A stretch of 64,000 nucleotides of DNA from Pseudomonas cuatrocienegasensis (GCF_900110925.1 NZ_FOFP01000001.1:62001-126000), one strand, 5' to 3'; counted from the first letter of the stretch, positions 35,657 through 43,326 are shown. Made by a program: numbers and translations. The notes: generated by a model not told the origin, from the sequence alone.

Positions 35657-36433
35657 TTAGGGCATCACCTCCGCAGATTTGGAGAATGGCGTCGTCTGTT
35701 TGTAATCACGCGGCTCCTCCAGTTGACCGAGCGTGACGAAGCCACGAACAGCAAGCGCGGTGACAACCACCGAGATACACAGAGCGATGAGCACAATTCG
35801 GGTCAGCACAGGTCGAGGGTTCTTGCCTGCACGTGACAGCACACGGGGCAGTAAATCGACCTTATGAGAGCGGGCGTGCAGCCACACGGCGGCTACATGA
35901 CCAACGACCAAAGCCAGAAGCCCGTATGCCAGGACAGCATGCGCTATGTAAGACCATGGAGTCACAGCCCATCCCGCTACATGTTCACGAGTGGGGAAAA
36001 TCTGCGGAAGTTCAATCCCAAAGTAAGCGTTGCCGTACTCATGCAGATCGGCGATGGCAAACCCGGTTACGCACGCGAGAACCACAGCAGCATAGAGAGC
36101 AATATGCCCAGCCTTTGCGGCCTTCCGACCGCTTGGTGAGATCGTGGTCGGCAATGCCGGAGTCTTGTGCCAAAGCCTCAACCCCAGCCGGAGACACAGC
36201 AGCGCGAGCAGCGTGAAGCCAATGGATTTATGCAGGTCACGTATGAGCCCCTGGCGATCCCCGTCGACGAAATAAGGCACTCCTTCGATATTAGTCACCA
36301 GCACCCCCGTCAACCACATCAGTACGAAGCCGATTGCCATGGCCCAATGCAGGGTACGGATGGAGGGATGAAAGGCAGTGGTTTCAGGTGCCCCCGAGCT
36401 GTCGAGAGCGTTGGAGTGGAGTGATTTTGGCAT
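35657..36433 (-). CDS. Cytochrome b561-type membrane protein
   Basis: A 258-residue integral membrane protein with four main helices (about 31-50, 66-86, 109-129, 162-186) plus a C-terminal helix near 215-235. Haem-ligand His residues are in 'RTLHWAMAIGFVLMWLTG', 'RDLHKSIGFTLLALLCLRL' and 'HAVLAYGLLALVVGHVAAVWLH'. This fits the bacterial cytochrome b/b6 (YodB/YceJ-like) family that passes electrons between quinol and periplasmic partners. Confidence 0.88.
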   Translation of the reverse strand: MPKSLHSNALDSSGAPETTAFHPSIRTLHWAMAIGFVLMWLTGVLVTNIEGVPYFVDGDRQGLIRDLHKSIGFTLLALLCLRLGLRLWHKTPALPTTISPSGRKAAKAGHIALYAAVVLACVTGFAIADLHEYGNAYFGIELPQIFPTREHVAGWAVTPWSYIAHAVLAYGLLALVVGHVAAVWLHARSHKVDLLPRVLSRAGKNPRPVLTRIVLIALCISVVVTALAVRGFVTLGQLEEPRDYKQTTPFSKSAEVMP

Positions 36434-36555
36434 GGCATTTTCCTCAATGTAAGTTTGGAGACGCGTGGGCCTGAGTGGTCGCGCGTCGCGAGCTCTCCTT
36501 CCGTCAGGTACTGCGCCGGCAACACCCGGAAGCTAGGGCTTGAGGCAATATAGTA

Positions 36556-36580
36556 GTTCACGACAATAGTCGTTGTGAAC
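36556..36580 (-). promoter_or_regulatory. Palindromic operator candidate upstream of cytochrome b561
   Basis: GTTCACGAC (36556-36564) and GTTGTGAAC (36572-36580) are near-perfect inverted arms around a 7-base centre. On the minus strand the palindrome lies between a -35-like TTCACA and a -10-like TACTAT spaced by 18 bases, so a bound repressor would block the promoter of the cytochrome gene. The downstream MarR protein is the obvious candidate regulator. Confidence 0.5.
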
Positions 36581-36791
36581 GATTATTTTTGTGGGCGGTC
36601 GTAAAGTCCCTTCCCATTAGGAGGCATTCCCACGACATGGCGCAGTGCTATGGCTGTCAGGTTCGGTTTTAGCCTGCCGAATGATTTATCAGACGCCGGC
36701 CCACAATCAGCCCACAATGGCCATCTGCCGTCTATGGAATCGGGCAACTTAGCCGGAGCATTTCATAAGGCGGTGCATTGGAGTCACGCTC

Positions 36792-37016
36792 ATGGGTATG
36801 TCCAAATTGCTGTTCGCCGGTCTTGTGTTTGCCACCGTTGGTTTGAGCGGTTGCTCGAACATGTCGCACCAAGACAAGACCACCGCTGGTGGTGCTGTGG
36901 TGGGCGGGGTTGCCGGGAACCTGCTCTGCGGCGGAGTGCTCTGCACCGGTTTAGGTGCGGCAGTCGGCGGGGTGATTGGTCACGAAGTAGGCAAGGACGA
37001 TAAGAAAAAGAAGTGA
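36792..37016 (+). CDS. Small glycine-zipper lipoprotein
   Basis: A 74-residue lipoprotein with lipobox LSGC (Cys21) and a glycine-zipper stretch 'GGAVVGGVAGNLLCGGVLCTGLGAAVGGVIGHEVG', ending in DDKKKK. This is the SmpA/OsmB/SlyB-like 'glycine zipper' class of envelope stress lipoproteins. GGAG sits nine bases before ATG 36792. Confidence 0.78.
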   Translation: MGMSKLLFAGLVFATVGLSGCSNMSHQDKTTAGGAVVGGVAGNLLCGGVLCTGLGAAVGGVIGHEVGKDDKKKK

Positions 37017-37233
37017 GCTGATGGGCGCTGAGCCCTCGCTACTGGCTGCTCGCAGGTTGGCGAGTTAGCCCTAGGCTTTTGCCTCTCTGCTCTCTCGCAG
37101 GCCGCCGCGTGCAGAGCGCTAGAGAAGCTGGCCGCTTGCCAGGAATCGCTGGGAATGCCTTTTATTCCTGCAATAGATATACGCCAGACCCAGCGGCAGC
37201 AGAAGCTGGGTCGAAAGGAAAATGATCTGTCGC

Positions 37234-37345
37234 TCACAGCGGGCCGATATCGCTGAAGTAAAGCACCACCATCTGCAGCACTTGGGGCTTTGAGGGACTC
37301 GGGTGGCGGCGCAGCGAGTGGGTAAGGGTGAGCCTCGAAAGACGG
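37234..37345 (-). pseudogene. Decayed 5' fragment of a GNAT acetyltransferase gene
   Basis: Minus-strand translation gives ...TLTH..., ...PSPSKPQVLQMVVLYFSDIGPL and then a stop (TGA, 37234-37236). The intact gene at 31635-32324 reads TLAH..., PESLKSQVLQMVVDYLGDISPV at the same place. The start ATG has become AGG. Nucleotide similarity continues upstream to about 37385 (GGGCGCCTTTGTAACG against GGGCGCCATTGTAACG). The rest of the gene is absent, so this is a remnant of a duplication. Confidence 0.75.
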
Positions 37346-37448
37346 GCTCTTGATAAAACGGCGGGCGCCTTTGTAACGCGTGTTACCGGCGCTCAGCAGC
37401 GCTACAAACTGATACCCACCGCCGTAATGTGCAATGAAGCCAGTGGCA

Positions 37449-37997
37449 TTAGAACAGGACGTAGCTGAAAGGCGTTCGAGGTATCTTGGTCACTGACGAG
37501 ACGCTCGCATGATACTCGAGACCACTGTTCTGCAGCTTTTCTGCAACGATGGCTTCGACACTCTGATCAGGATCTGTCTGGAAGATCCCAAGCGCCCAAT
37601 AGGAGCGCAGATCTATCTGGGATTTGCGTATTTTGGCAACCTTCTCCAGATCTTCGATCATGTTCGACACGCAGTTTCCCAAGTTAACGTGCTGCTTTAT
37701 TTCTAAGGCAACATATCGGTCGGTTGCCCAACCTTTCTTGCGGATTATGAAGTCGGGCTTGAGGGACGAGCGAACGCTTTCTCGTCGGTAATCAAACTGG
37801 AAGGTGAGTTCTCTTCTCCATTCCGGCGTGCCTGGGTGTTCTGCCAGGAAGCGAGCGAACTCGACCTGAAACCAGACTTCCCAGCCTGTGATTTCTTGCT
37901 CGAAGATGATCCGGAATGACTTGCGCAAGGCGCGTTGTTTGAAGAACGCCTCCAATAACTCGCAGATGTAATCGAAATCGGCTTTTGGTTTTTTCAT
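37449..37997 (-). CDS. Lone PD-(D/E)XK nuclease-like protein
   Basis: A 182-residue protein. The nuclease motif reads 'LKPDFIIRKKGWATDRYVALEIKQH' with D82, E99 and K101 as the PD...ExK residues and E46 ('WFQVEFARFL') as a possible fourth. It has lower GC than the neighbours and no methylase, helicase or specificity gene beside it. ATG 37997 follows GAAGGGAC. It may be a small restriction-type endonuclease or a defence effector; the assignment rests on motif reading only. Confidence 0.6.
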   Translation of the reverse strand: MKKPKADFDYICELLEAFFKQRALRKSFRIIFEQEITGWEVWFQVEFARFLAEHPGTPEWRRELTFQFDYRRESVRSSLKPDFIIRKKGWATDRYVALEIKQHVNLGNCVSNMIEDLEKVAKIRKSQIDLRSYWALGIFQTDPDQSVEAIVAEKLQNSGLEYHASVSSVTKIPRTPFSYVLF

Positions 37998-38192
37998 GAG
38001 TCCCTTCACTGGTATTGGTTGTGGCATATGGCCATGAAGCGGCTGGATGCTGCCCTATCTCCTGGCGCGTTGCAATCGCTGACGCGAATACGCAACCGGC
38101 CAGCTTAATCCCGTATCCCGAGAATGGGTTTGCAGAAAGGGTTTTCGGGTAAAGTCGTATGCTTTAGCCGTTCAGCTTCTATGGGCTTATGA

Positions 38193-38525
38193 ATGTCGTC
38201 GAAACGAAAATTCTCAGGCATCGAGCGTGAGTTGATCCGCACCCTGACCGGCGCCTGCGAAACGGCAAAAAGCGAAATCGTTGGCTTCCAGTGGCTCACC
38301 CATGAGGTGGACTACGCGCAGTTTCCGCAGAGTTTGATTGTCACCTGGATGTTCGATAGCGAGGCCACCAAGGCGCGGGCTCTGGCCAGCCCGGACAAGG
38401 CCAGCATGCTTGAACTGACGCAGGCGGCGTTCGAGGAAGTGGGCATCCACGTGTCCTGCATCGCCGAGCACGTGGCGTTTGCGGTCGAGCAGCCGCAGAG
38501 GGGCAAACGTGGCCAAGGACATTGA
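38193..38525 (+). CDS. Conserved hypothetical protein (often labelled Fis-family in Pseudomonas)
   Basis: A 110-residue protein. The opening 'MSSKRKFSGIERELIRTLTGACETAK' with 'EIVGFQWLTHEVDYAQFPQSLIVTWMFD' matches a Pseudomonas family that is frequently named a Fis-family regulator, but no Fis HTH can be seen. It overlaps the following DUF1289 gene by 17 bases, so the two are probably translated together. Confidence 0.75.
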   Translation: MSSKRKFSGIERELIRTLTGACETAKSEIVGFQWLTHEVDYAQFPQSLIVTWMFDSEATKARALASPDKASMLELTQAAFEEVGIHVSCIAEHVAFAVEQPQRGKRGQGH

Positions 38526-38697
38526 GAACCCCTGCGTATCGCTGTGCCAGCTCAACAGCGAGCTGTGCGTCAGTTGCGGACGCACGCGCGAAGAAATCCG
38601 CAAATGGCGCGGTATGAAACGGCCCGAGAAAATGGCCACCGTGCAGAAGGCTGCTGCGCGGATGAAGGCGATTGCCAAGAAGAAAGGCAAGGGCTAA
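38509..38697 (+). CDS. DUF1289 protein
   Basis: A 62-residue protein with the DUF1289 core 'NPCVSLCQLNSELCVSCGRTREEI..W', four conserved Cys that could bind a metal, and a Lys-rich C-terminus. The start is taken as GTG 38509 because AGAGGGGC precedes it and the family begins there; it overlaps the previous gene. Confidence 0.82.
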   Translation: MAKDIENPCVSLCQLNSELCVSCGRTREEIRKWRGMKRPEKMATVQKAAARMKAIAKKKGKG

Positions 38698-38899
38698 TGG
38701 GTAGTCTCGTAGGGTGGATGACGCTCTTTTCATCCACCAGGGCTACTTGCTCAGTCAGCCAGAGATAAAGCCCGATCTTGAGCCAGCCCTCGAAGCCATT
38801 ACGTAGTTTGGATAGCTGGGGCAGGGCAGGTGCGCAATTAACTTGCAGGTCGCCCAGAAACGCCTGAAAGGTGTCAGCGACACATGTGATGCCGAGCAT
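38570..38899 (-). pseudogene. Possible gene cut short by a REP element
   Basis: ATG 38899 has a strong AGGAG site and lies 17 bases after the stop of the upstream membrane-protein gene, so translation probably starts here. The first 50 or so residues ('MLGITCVADTFQAFLGDLQV'...'GLYLWLTEQ') look natural, but the frame then runs into the GTAG-hairpin repeat at 38709-38738 and the antisense of the DUF1289 gene. The 3' part is therefore likely lost. No family recognised. Confidence 0.35.
38709..38738 (+). repeat. REP element of the GTAG-GGTGGATGA family
   Basis: GTAG directly followed by a hairpin, GGTGGATGA with TCATCCACC (9-base stem). The family is repeated many times between 38.7 and 45.1 kb and at 54.4 kb. 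Confidence 0.85.
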
Positions 38900-38915
38900 C
38901 AGAGCTCCTGAGTTT

Positions 38916-39392
38916 TTAATAATAAAAGTCTTCTGCTGCATGCTTTCTCTGTCGCACCAAGGCAAAGAAAGACAGGCCCAGCAACAGGAGGATCGCTGTT
39001 GTGCAGCCTAGGAAGATTTTGGCATCTGTACCGCTGGCATCGTAAGCGGCTTGTGTCATTTTGACCGACGGTGCCCACGTGGAGTGGATCAGGGGGATTG
39101 TGTCGTTGATGGCATATGCAGCGGGGTCGTGCTGCCGGTTCTGGGTGTAGGTATCCGTGAACGATATGCCGTCAGCGTCATAGCGGTAGGTGATTATGTT
39201 CAGATCGGAGTTGGGCGTGTTGTGTATCTCGGTAATGCTGGCTTGTGCCTGCTGATTGCCGAGCAGCATGAAGAGCGAGGTCGCGCCGTGGTTGCTCAAG
39301 AGCGCGAGAATGGCGAGGGGCACGATCGCTATCAACGACAGGGTGGAAAGCGTGGTGAGGAAGTCTCTTTTTTCTTCTCGTGGGTAATACAT
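38916..39392 (-). CDS. Membrane protein, DUF3592-like
   Basis: A 158-residue protein with two membrane helices (about 15-35 and 125-146) bracketing a beta-rich extracytoplasmic part ('ASITEIHNTPNSDLNIITYRYDADGISFTDTY'). This layout matches DUF3592 proteins. It may be the first gene of a two-gene unit with the truncated frame that follows. Confidence 0.6.
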   Translation of the reverse strand: MYYPREEKRDFLTTLSTLSLIAIVPLAILALLSNHGATSLFMLLGNQQAQASITEIHNTPNSDLNIITYRYDADGISFTDTYTQNRQHDPAAYAINDTIPLIHSTWAPSVKMTQAAYDASGTDAKIFLGCTTAILLLLGLSFFALVRQRKHAAEDFYY

Positions 39393-39450
39393 GCAATGGC
39401 ATCCGTTATTTCAAGGTGAAGTCCAGCGGGCGTTGGACCGCGATTCTCAA

Positions 39451-40863
39451 TCAGTCGCCTGAGGCAGCGGCCATTCGGCTAGTGGGCGGAAGGTAATAGG
39501 CATCCCACAGCTTGTTGCGAAATTTGTTGGTCGGGTCGATACGCTTTTTCAACGCGAAGAACGCCTCGGCGCGGGGATAGGCGGCGAGGAACTGGTCACG
39601 GCTGGCGTGGATTTGATACGGCAGGTAGTAGCTGCCCTGATGGGCGATGGCGAGGTCGATCAGCTGTCGTGTCCAGTCGGCCACGGCGTCGCGCTCGCTG
39701 GGCGAGACGCCCTGTCGGTAGTAGATCACCAGCGCGAAGGTGTCTTCGCGGGCCCAGGCAAGCAGCGTACCTGGGTCGGCTTTGGCATGGCGGATGGAGA
39801 TATTGGCGACCTTGACCTTGTGTGCTTTGAGCACATCTTTCATCCCAGCGACAAAACGCTCCAGCTGGGCTTCGGGGACGAAGTACTCCTGCAGCACGTA
39901 GCTGTAGTCGGGGCCGGAAATAGGCTGTAGCTCGCGCACATCCAGGCTGGCCTCATGGTTGCGCCACTGCACTTGCGGGCGCTTGAGCAGCAGCGGGTCG
40001 ACGAGGTTTTCGCGCATTTTTGCGCCGCCATTGCTGCTGGCAACTGCTAGCGCGGCGCGCATGGCTTTGTAGTCGCGGTCCAGTGGTACCAGGCGCTCCG
40101 TGACTGTCAGCGGAGCATCTGTGCGAAGGTAGGACACGGCACGAACGCTGTCGTAATCGTCGGTATAGAGAATGCCGTTGTGCATCACCATGTCTGGGTT
40201 GTCGACGACCTGGCTGGCGAAGAATTGCGCATATTCACTGAGCGGCATGAGTTGCGTCTGACGCACCAGCTTGCTGTTCTCCGCCAGCGGCAGGGTCGCT
40301 TCAACGATGACGCCGAGCCCGCCATAACCGCCTATGGCGCCATAGAACAGTTCGCGGTTGTGCGTGGGGCTGGCTTCCACCACTTGGCCGTCGGCCAACA
40401 CCAGACGCAACGAGCGAACGCCGAGAACCAGCGGTCCCTGGCCGGCGTAACGGCCATGGGCGTTGATGCTGAGTGCGCCGCCGACAGTGAAATTGGCGTA
40501 GGACTGCATGATCTGCGGCGACAGCCCATGTGGGTCGATGTACTCCAGCACTGCACGCCAGGTGATGCCGGCTTGCACGCGGATTTCCCGGCGCTCTGCG
40601 GAAAACTCCAGCACCTGATTGAAGCGGCGCATGTCCAGTTGCAGGGCCTGCTCGGTGGCGGTCTGCCCACCCATGCTGTAGCGTCCGCCGCCAATGGCGA
40701 TAGGGCCGGCATGCCCGCGAACGGCTTCGACGATCTGCTCCAGTTCGGTAGGCGTCAGCACTTGCGCCACCTCGATAGGGTTCATGCCGCTGACGTCGTT
40801 GACGGTCTCGACGGCCTGGACTGTCTGGCATAGGAGCAGGATAAGGATGGAGACGACACGCAT
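39451..40863 (-). CDS. Exported FAD-binding oxidoreductase (lactone-oxidase-like)
   Basis: A 470-residue PCMH-type FAD enzyme. A signal peptide (MRVVSILILLLCQTVQA) precedes the FAD-binding segments 'HAGPIAIGGGRYSMGGQT' and 'VGGALSINAHGRYAGQGPLV', and 'AIGGYGGLGVIVEATL'. The C-terminal end 'RIDPTNKFRNKLWDAYY' resembles the D-arabinono-1,4-lactone oxidase / GlcD-like group. No classical covalent His motif is obvious. Substrate unknown; periplasmic location is inferred from the signal. Confidence 0.83.
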   Translation of the reverse strand: MRVVSILILLLCQTVQAVETVNDVSGMNPIEVAQVLTPTELEQIVEAVRGHAGPIAIGGGRYSMGGQTATEQALQLDMRRFNQVLEFSAERREIRVQAGITWRAVLEYIDPHGLSPQIMQSYANFTVGGALSINAHGRYAGQGPLVLGVRSLRLVLADGQVVEASPTHNRELFYGAIGGYGGLGVIVEATLPLAENSKLVRQTQLMPLSEYAQFFASQVVDNPDMVMHNGILYTDDYDSVRAVSYLRTDAPLTVTERLVPLDRDYKAMRAALAVASSNGGAKMRENLVDPLLLKRPQVQWRNHEASLDVRELQPISGPDYSYVLQEYFVPEAQLERFVAGMKDVLKAHKVKVANISIRHAKADPGTLLAWAREDTFALVIYYRQGVSPSERDAVADWTRQLIDLAIAHQGSYYLPYQIHASRDQFLAAYPRAEAFFALKKRIDPTNKFRNKLWDAYYLPPTSRMAAASGD

Positions 40864-40948
40864 GGGACTTCCTTGTTCGCGTTAGAGAAACTGCGGTTGC
40901 AGGCGCAGTGGTCACTCTGGCCGCAAACTCGGGAGTGAACCAGCACTT

Positions 40949-41302
40949 TCAGCCTCGTTCAACTTCGAGCAGGAAGCTTTCTAAAATCCTCCGGCTTTGG
41001 GCCAGTTCTGCTGTTTTCTGATCGGCAATGCGGATTTGCTCATGCAAGGTGTCACGCAGCTCCTCGCACGGCTCGAAAGCAAGGCCTTCACCTCTTACGC
41101 ATGGCAAGAACTGCAGGATGGTCGCAAGGGTCATCCCGGCTGCGCCGAGCAGCTTGATGCGTTCGACGGTGCGCAACTCCTCCGGTGCGTAATCTCGATA
41201 GCCACTTTCGGTACGCCTCGGTTTCAGCAGCCCTTCGGCTTCGTAATAACGGAGCATTCTTATGCTCACGCCAGAACGCTTCGATAGCTCACCAATTTTC
41301 AT
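40949..41302 (-). CDS. MerR-family transcriptional regulator
   Basis: A 117-residue protein with a complete MerR HTH ('KIGELSKRSGVSIRMLRYYEAEGLLKPRRTESGYRDY') and a coiled dimerisation helix. Two Cys ('PCVRGEG' and 'EPCEEL') may sense a ligand. It is divergent from an aminotransferase class IV gene, and a perfect 11-base inverted repeat occupies the promoter spacer between them. Confidence 0.9.
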   Translation of the reverse strand: MKIGELSKRSGVSIRMLRYYEAEGLLKPRRTESGYRDYAPEELRTVERIKLLGAAGMTLATILQFLPCVRGEGLAFEPCEELRDTLHEQIRIADQKTAELAQSRRILESFLLEVERG

Positions 41303-41315
41303 CGCGTGTTTCGCC

Positions 41316-41347
41316 TTGACCCTGACAGTGCTGTCAGGGTCGATGAT
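41316..41347 (+). promoter_or_regulatory. MerR-type promoter/operator for the class IV aminotransferase
   Basis: -35 TTGACC (41316-41321) and a -10-like GATGAT (41342-41347) are about 20 bases apart. Between and over them lies a perfect dyad GACCCTGACAG / CTGTCAGGGTC (41318-41341) with a 2-base centre. This is the arrangement by which MerR proteins untwist an overlong spacer. Confidence 0.75.
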
Positions 41348-41385
41348 AGGTGCTCAATCAACTGAGCACCATCAGGAGCGATTCC

Positions 41386-42201
41386 ATGGCTACCCATCCG
41401 CACGCGTCCCCGTCCTACATCAATGGACATCCTGCCACCGCTTCGCAATTGAACCCTCTGGCCTTTGCGGGTTTTGCGCACTTCACGGCGATGCAAGTAA
41501 GGTGCTCCAGGGTCAAGGGACTGGATCTTCACCTCGACCGCCTACGCAATGCCTCACTGGCGTTTTTTGGCCGGGCGCCGACCGATGAGCTATTGCGCTC
41601 ATACATTCGGATGGCGATTGAAAAGGGCGCGAGTGATCAATCGTTGACGGTTACCGTCTTCTCACCCCATGGCGAGTTCACGGCCGATAGCATGGCGGTA
41701 GAGCCTGCTGTGCTGGTCCGTACAGCAGCGCCATCCGAGGGTCCGAAAGGCCCGTTACGCTTGAGTGCCATTGAGCATCAGAGGCCTTTGGCCGCAATCA
41801 AGCATGTCGGTGAAGTCGGCAAGACCTACTACCTTCACCAAGCCATCCGGAAGGGCTTTGACGATGCAGCATTCGTGAATGAGCGCGGGCATCTGAGCGA
41901 GGCCACGATCTGGAACCTGGTCTTCTGGGATGGTGAGGCCGTGATCTGGCCCAAGGCCGAGATGTTGCAAGGCACCATGATGGGTATGGTTCAGCGTCAA
42001 CTTGCGCGCCTTGAGGTGCCACAGCGCCATGAGCCGATCCCCCTTGAGCGCCTTAGAACGTTCTGCGGCGCGGCAGTGATGAACTCATGGACGCCGGGCA
42101 TTGCAGTCACCGCCATTGCCTCTCATACCATTGACGAGGCTCGGCCATTTATCGAGTTGCTGCACAAGGCATACGAGGCTGAGCCAGCCGATTGCCCCTG
42201 A
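41386..42201 (+). CDS. Aminotransferase class IV family protein
   Basis: A 271-residue PLP-dependent fold-type IV protein. The region 'AAIKHVGEVGKTYYLHQAIRKGFDDAAFVNERGHLSEATIWNLVFW' carries the catalytic-Lys region and the conserved 'LSEAT..N' Glu. Related enzymes are branched-chain or D-amino-acid aminotransferases and aminodeoxychorismate lyase. ATG 41386 follows AGGAG. Its last seven codons and 3' flank recur at 44953-45046. Probably induced by the divergent MerR regulator. Confidence 0.85.
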   Translation: MATHPHASPSYINGHPATASQLNPLAFAGFAHFTAMQVRCSRVKGLDLHLDRLRNASLAFFGRAPTDELLRSYIRMAIEKGASDQSLTVTVFSPHGEFTADSMAVEPAVLVRTAAPSEGPKGPLRLSAIEHQRPLAAIKHVGEVGKTYYLHQAIRKGFDDAAFVNERGHLSEATIWNLVFWDGEAVIWPKAEMLQGTMMGMVQRQLARLEVPQRHEPIPLERLRTFCGAAVMNSWTPGIAVTAIASHTIDEARPFIELLHKAYEAEPADCP

Positions 42202-42270
42202 GAAGGGTTAACGGCTGCATAAACCGGCTGCTCAGATCAGTAGGGTGGATGGCGCTTTTTCATCCACCGT
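42179..42270 (+). repeat. Left copy of a ~92-base direct repeat
   Basis: Runs from the last codons of the aminotransferase gene through AAGGGTTAACGGCT and a GTAG-hairpin REP (42240-42268). The second copy, 44953-45046, differs at about five bases. The 2.77 kb between them carries the RAYT, a small secreted protein and the C4/BRO-N unit. Confidence 0.85.
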
Positions 42271-42310
42271 TTGTGCTGTGTGGGTTATTCGAGTTGCCTG
42301 CTAAACCCAC

Positions 42311-42390
42311 GGTGGACAAGCTTCGCGTTGTCCACCCTACAGGACCGCGGAGCAGCCATCACGTAGGGTGGCTGATGCTTTTCATCCATT
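42311..42390. repeat. BIME left of the RAYT gene
   Basis: An inverted REP pair: GGTGGACAA...TTGTCCACC-CTAC (42311-42340, minus orientation) and GTAG followed by a decayed plus-orientation hairpin (42363-42390). The spacer resembles that of the BIME at 42985-43066 on the other side of the transposase. Confidence 0.85.
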
Positions 42391-42416
42391 GTTGCGAGGT
42401 TGGGCGGGTTACAGGC

Positions 42417-42947
42417 TCACTCGCCATACGCGCTGTCGGCCTGCTCCGGCTCGGCGCACCAGTCTTCGGTATAAACCCCCATTGCCACCGCCCGGTGAAA
42501 ACTCGAATAAGGCCAGTCACCCAGCCGTTCGACATGCCCATGTTTCAGTGGGTTGTAGTGGATGTAGTCGAAGTGGCGCTGGTAGTCCTGCTCATCGCGG
42601 ATCAGGTGTTCCCAATAACGCCTTTGCCAGATGCCGCGCTCACCGCGCTTGTGTTGGGTGGCGGTACGCGATTCGATGGGCGGCAGGCGTTTGGCGAACG
42701 CAGATTTGATCACCTTCCAGCGCAGCGAAAAGTCCGCATCACCCGGTGGCAGCGTCCACAAGCAGTGCATGTGTTCGGGCAGCACCACCCACGCATCGAT
42801 ATGAAAGGGATGCCGCGCTCGCGTGGCGCGCACTGTCTCGCGCAGTAAGGCGATTTCACGAATCAGCAAATCGCTGCTGCGATCACGCAAATTAACGGTA
42901 AAGAAGTAAGTAGCCCCCGGTACGCGGGCGCGGCGGTAGTTGGACAT
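42417..42947 (-). CDS. REP-associated tyrosine transposase (RAYT)
   Basis: A 176-residue Y1 transposase of the IS200-like superfamily. HUH motif H59-M60-H61 ('LPEHMHCLW') and the tyrosine motif 'DYIHYNPLKHGHV' (Y128 or Y131) are both present; the final 'WPYSSFHR' is typical of RAYTs. It is flanked on both sides by BIMEs of GTAG-hairpins. Such proteins nick single-stranded REP DNA 5' of the hairpin and are thought to spread REPs; they are single-copy domesticated genes, not IS. Confidence 0.93.
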   Translation of the reverse strand: MSNYRRARVPGATYFFTVNLRDRSSDLLIREIALLRETVRATRARHPFHIDAWVVLPEHMHCLWTLPPGDADFSLRWKVIKSAFAKRLPPIESRTATQHKRGERGIWQRRYWEHLIRDEQDYQRHFDYIHYNPLKHGHVERLGDWPYSSFHRAVAMGVYTEDWCAEPEQADSAYGE

Positions 42948-42984
42948 AGCGGCTCATCCTTGAGCGGTGTGGTGTTTTAACCAT

Positions 42985-43066
42985 GGTGGACAAGCTTCGC
43001 GTTGTCCACCCTACGAGGCCGCAGACCAGCCATCTCGTAGGGTGGATGACGCTTTTTTCATCCACC
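42985..43066. repeat. BIME right of the RAYT gene
   Basis: GGTGGACAA...TTGTCCACC-CTAC (42985-43014, minus orientation) followed by GTAG-GGTGGATGA...TCATCCACC (43037-43066, plus orientation). It is in the same orientation as the pair at 42311-42390, so the transposase is flanked by direct copies of one composite repeat. Confidence 0.9.
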
Positions 43067-43098
43067 GTCGGGCCACGTGCTTGCCGTGTGGCTATTGG

Positions 43099-43326
43099 CT
43101 AACGGCAACAGCCTCTGTCCACATAGGTTTTGTTGCCGTTGCGATTGATGTAATAGCAGCCACCCTTTGGGCCTTGCTGCAACGACGCTCCTGCTGGTCC
43201 GCAGCCTTTTGCGTAAGCGTCGTGAGGTACGGAAAATGTCAGTCCGCCTAGAAGCAATGCCATACATAGCGGCATTGCAGACATTGGGATTAGATATCTT
43301 GCAAACTTGCCCGCTACTGTTTTCAT
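43099..43326 (-). CDS. Small secreted protein with PBCV basic-adaptor-like motif
   Basis: A 75-residue protein with a signal peptide (cleavage near 'DAYAKG', about residue 39) and a compact mature peptide of about 36 residues with four Cys: 'KGCGPAG...GPKGGCYYINRNGNKTYVDRGCC'. The 'GP.GG.YYIN..GNK.YV' pattern is that of the PBCV basic adaptor domain. No partner gene. It sits between REP arrays. Confidence 0.65.
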   Translation of the reverse strand: MKTVAGKFARYLIPMSAMPLCMALLLGGLTFSVPHDAYAKGCGPAGASLQQGPKGGCYYINRNGNKTYVDRGCCR

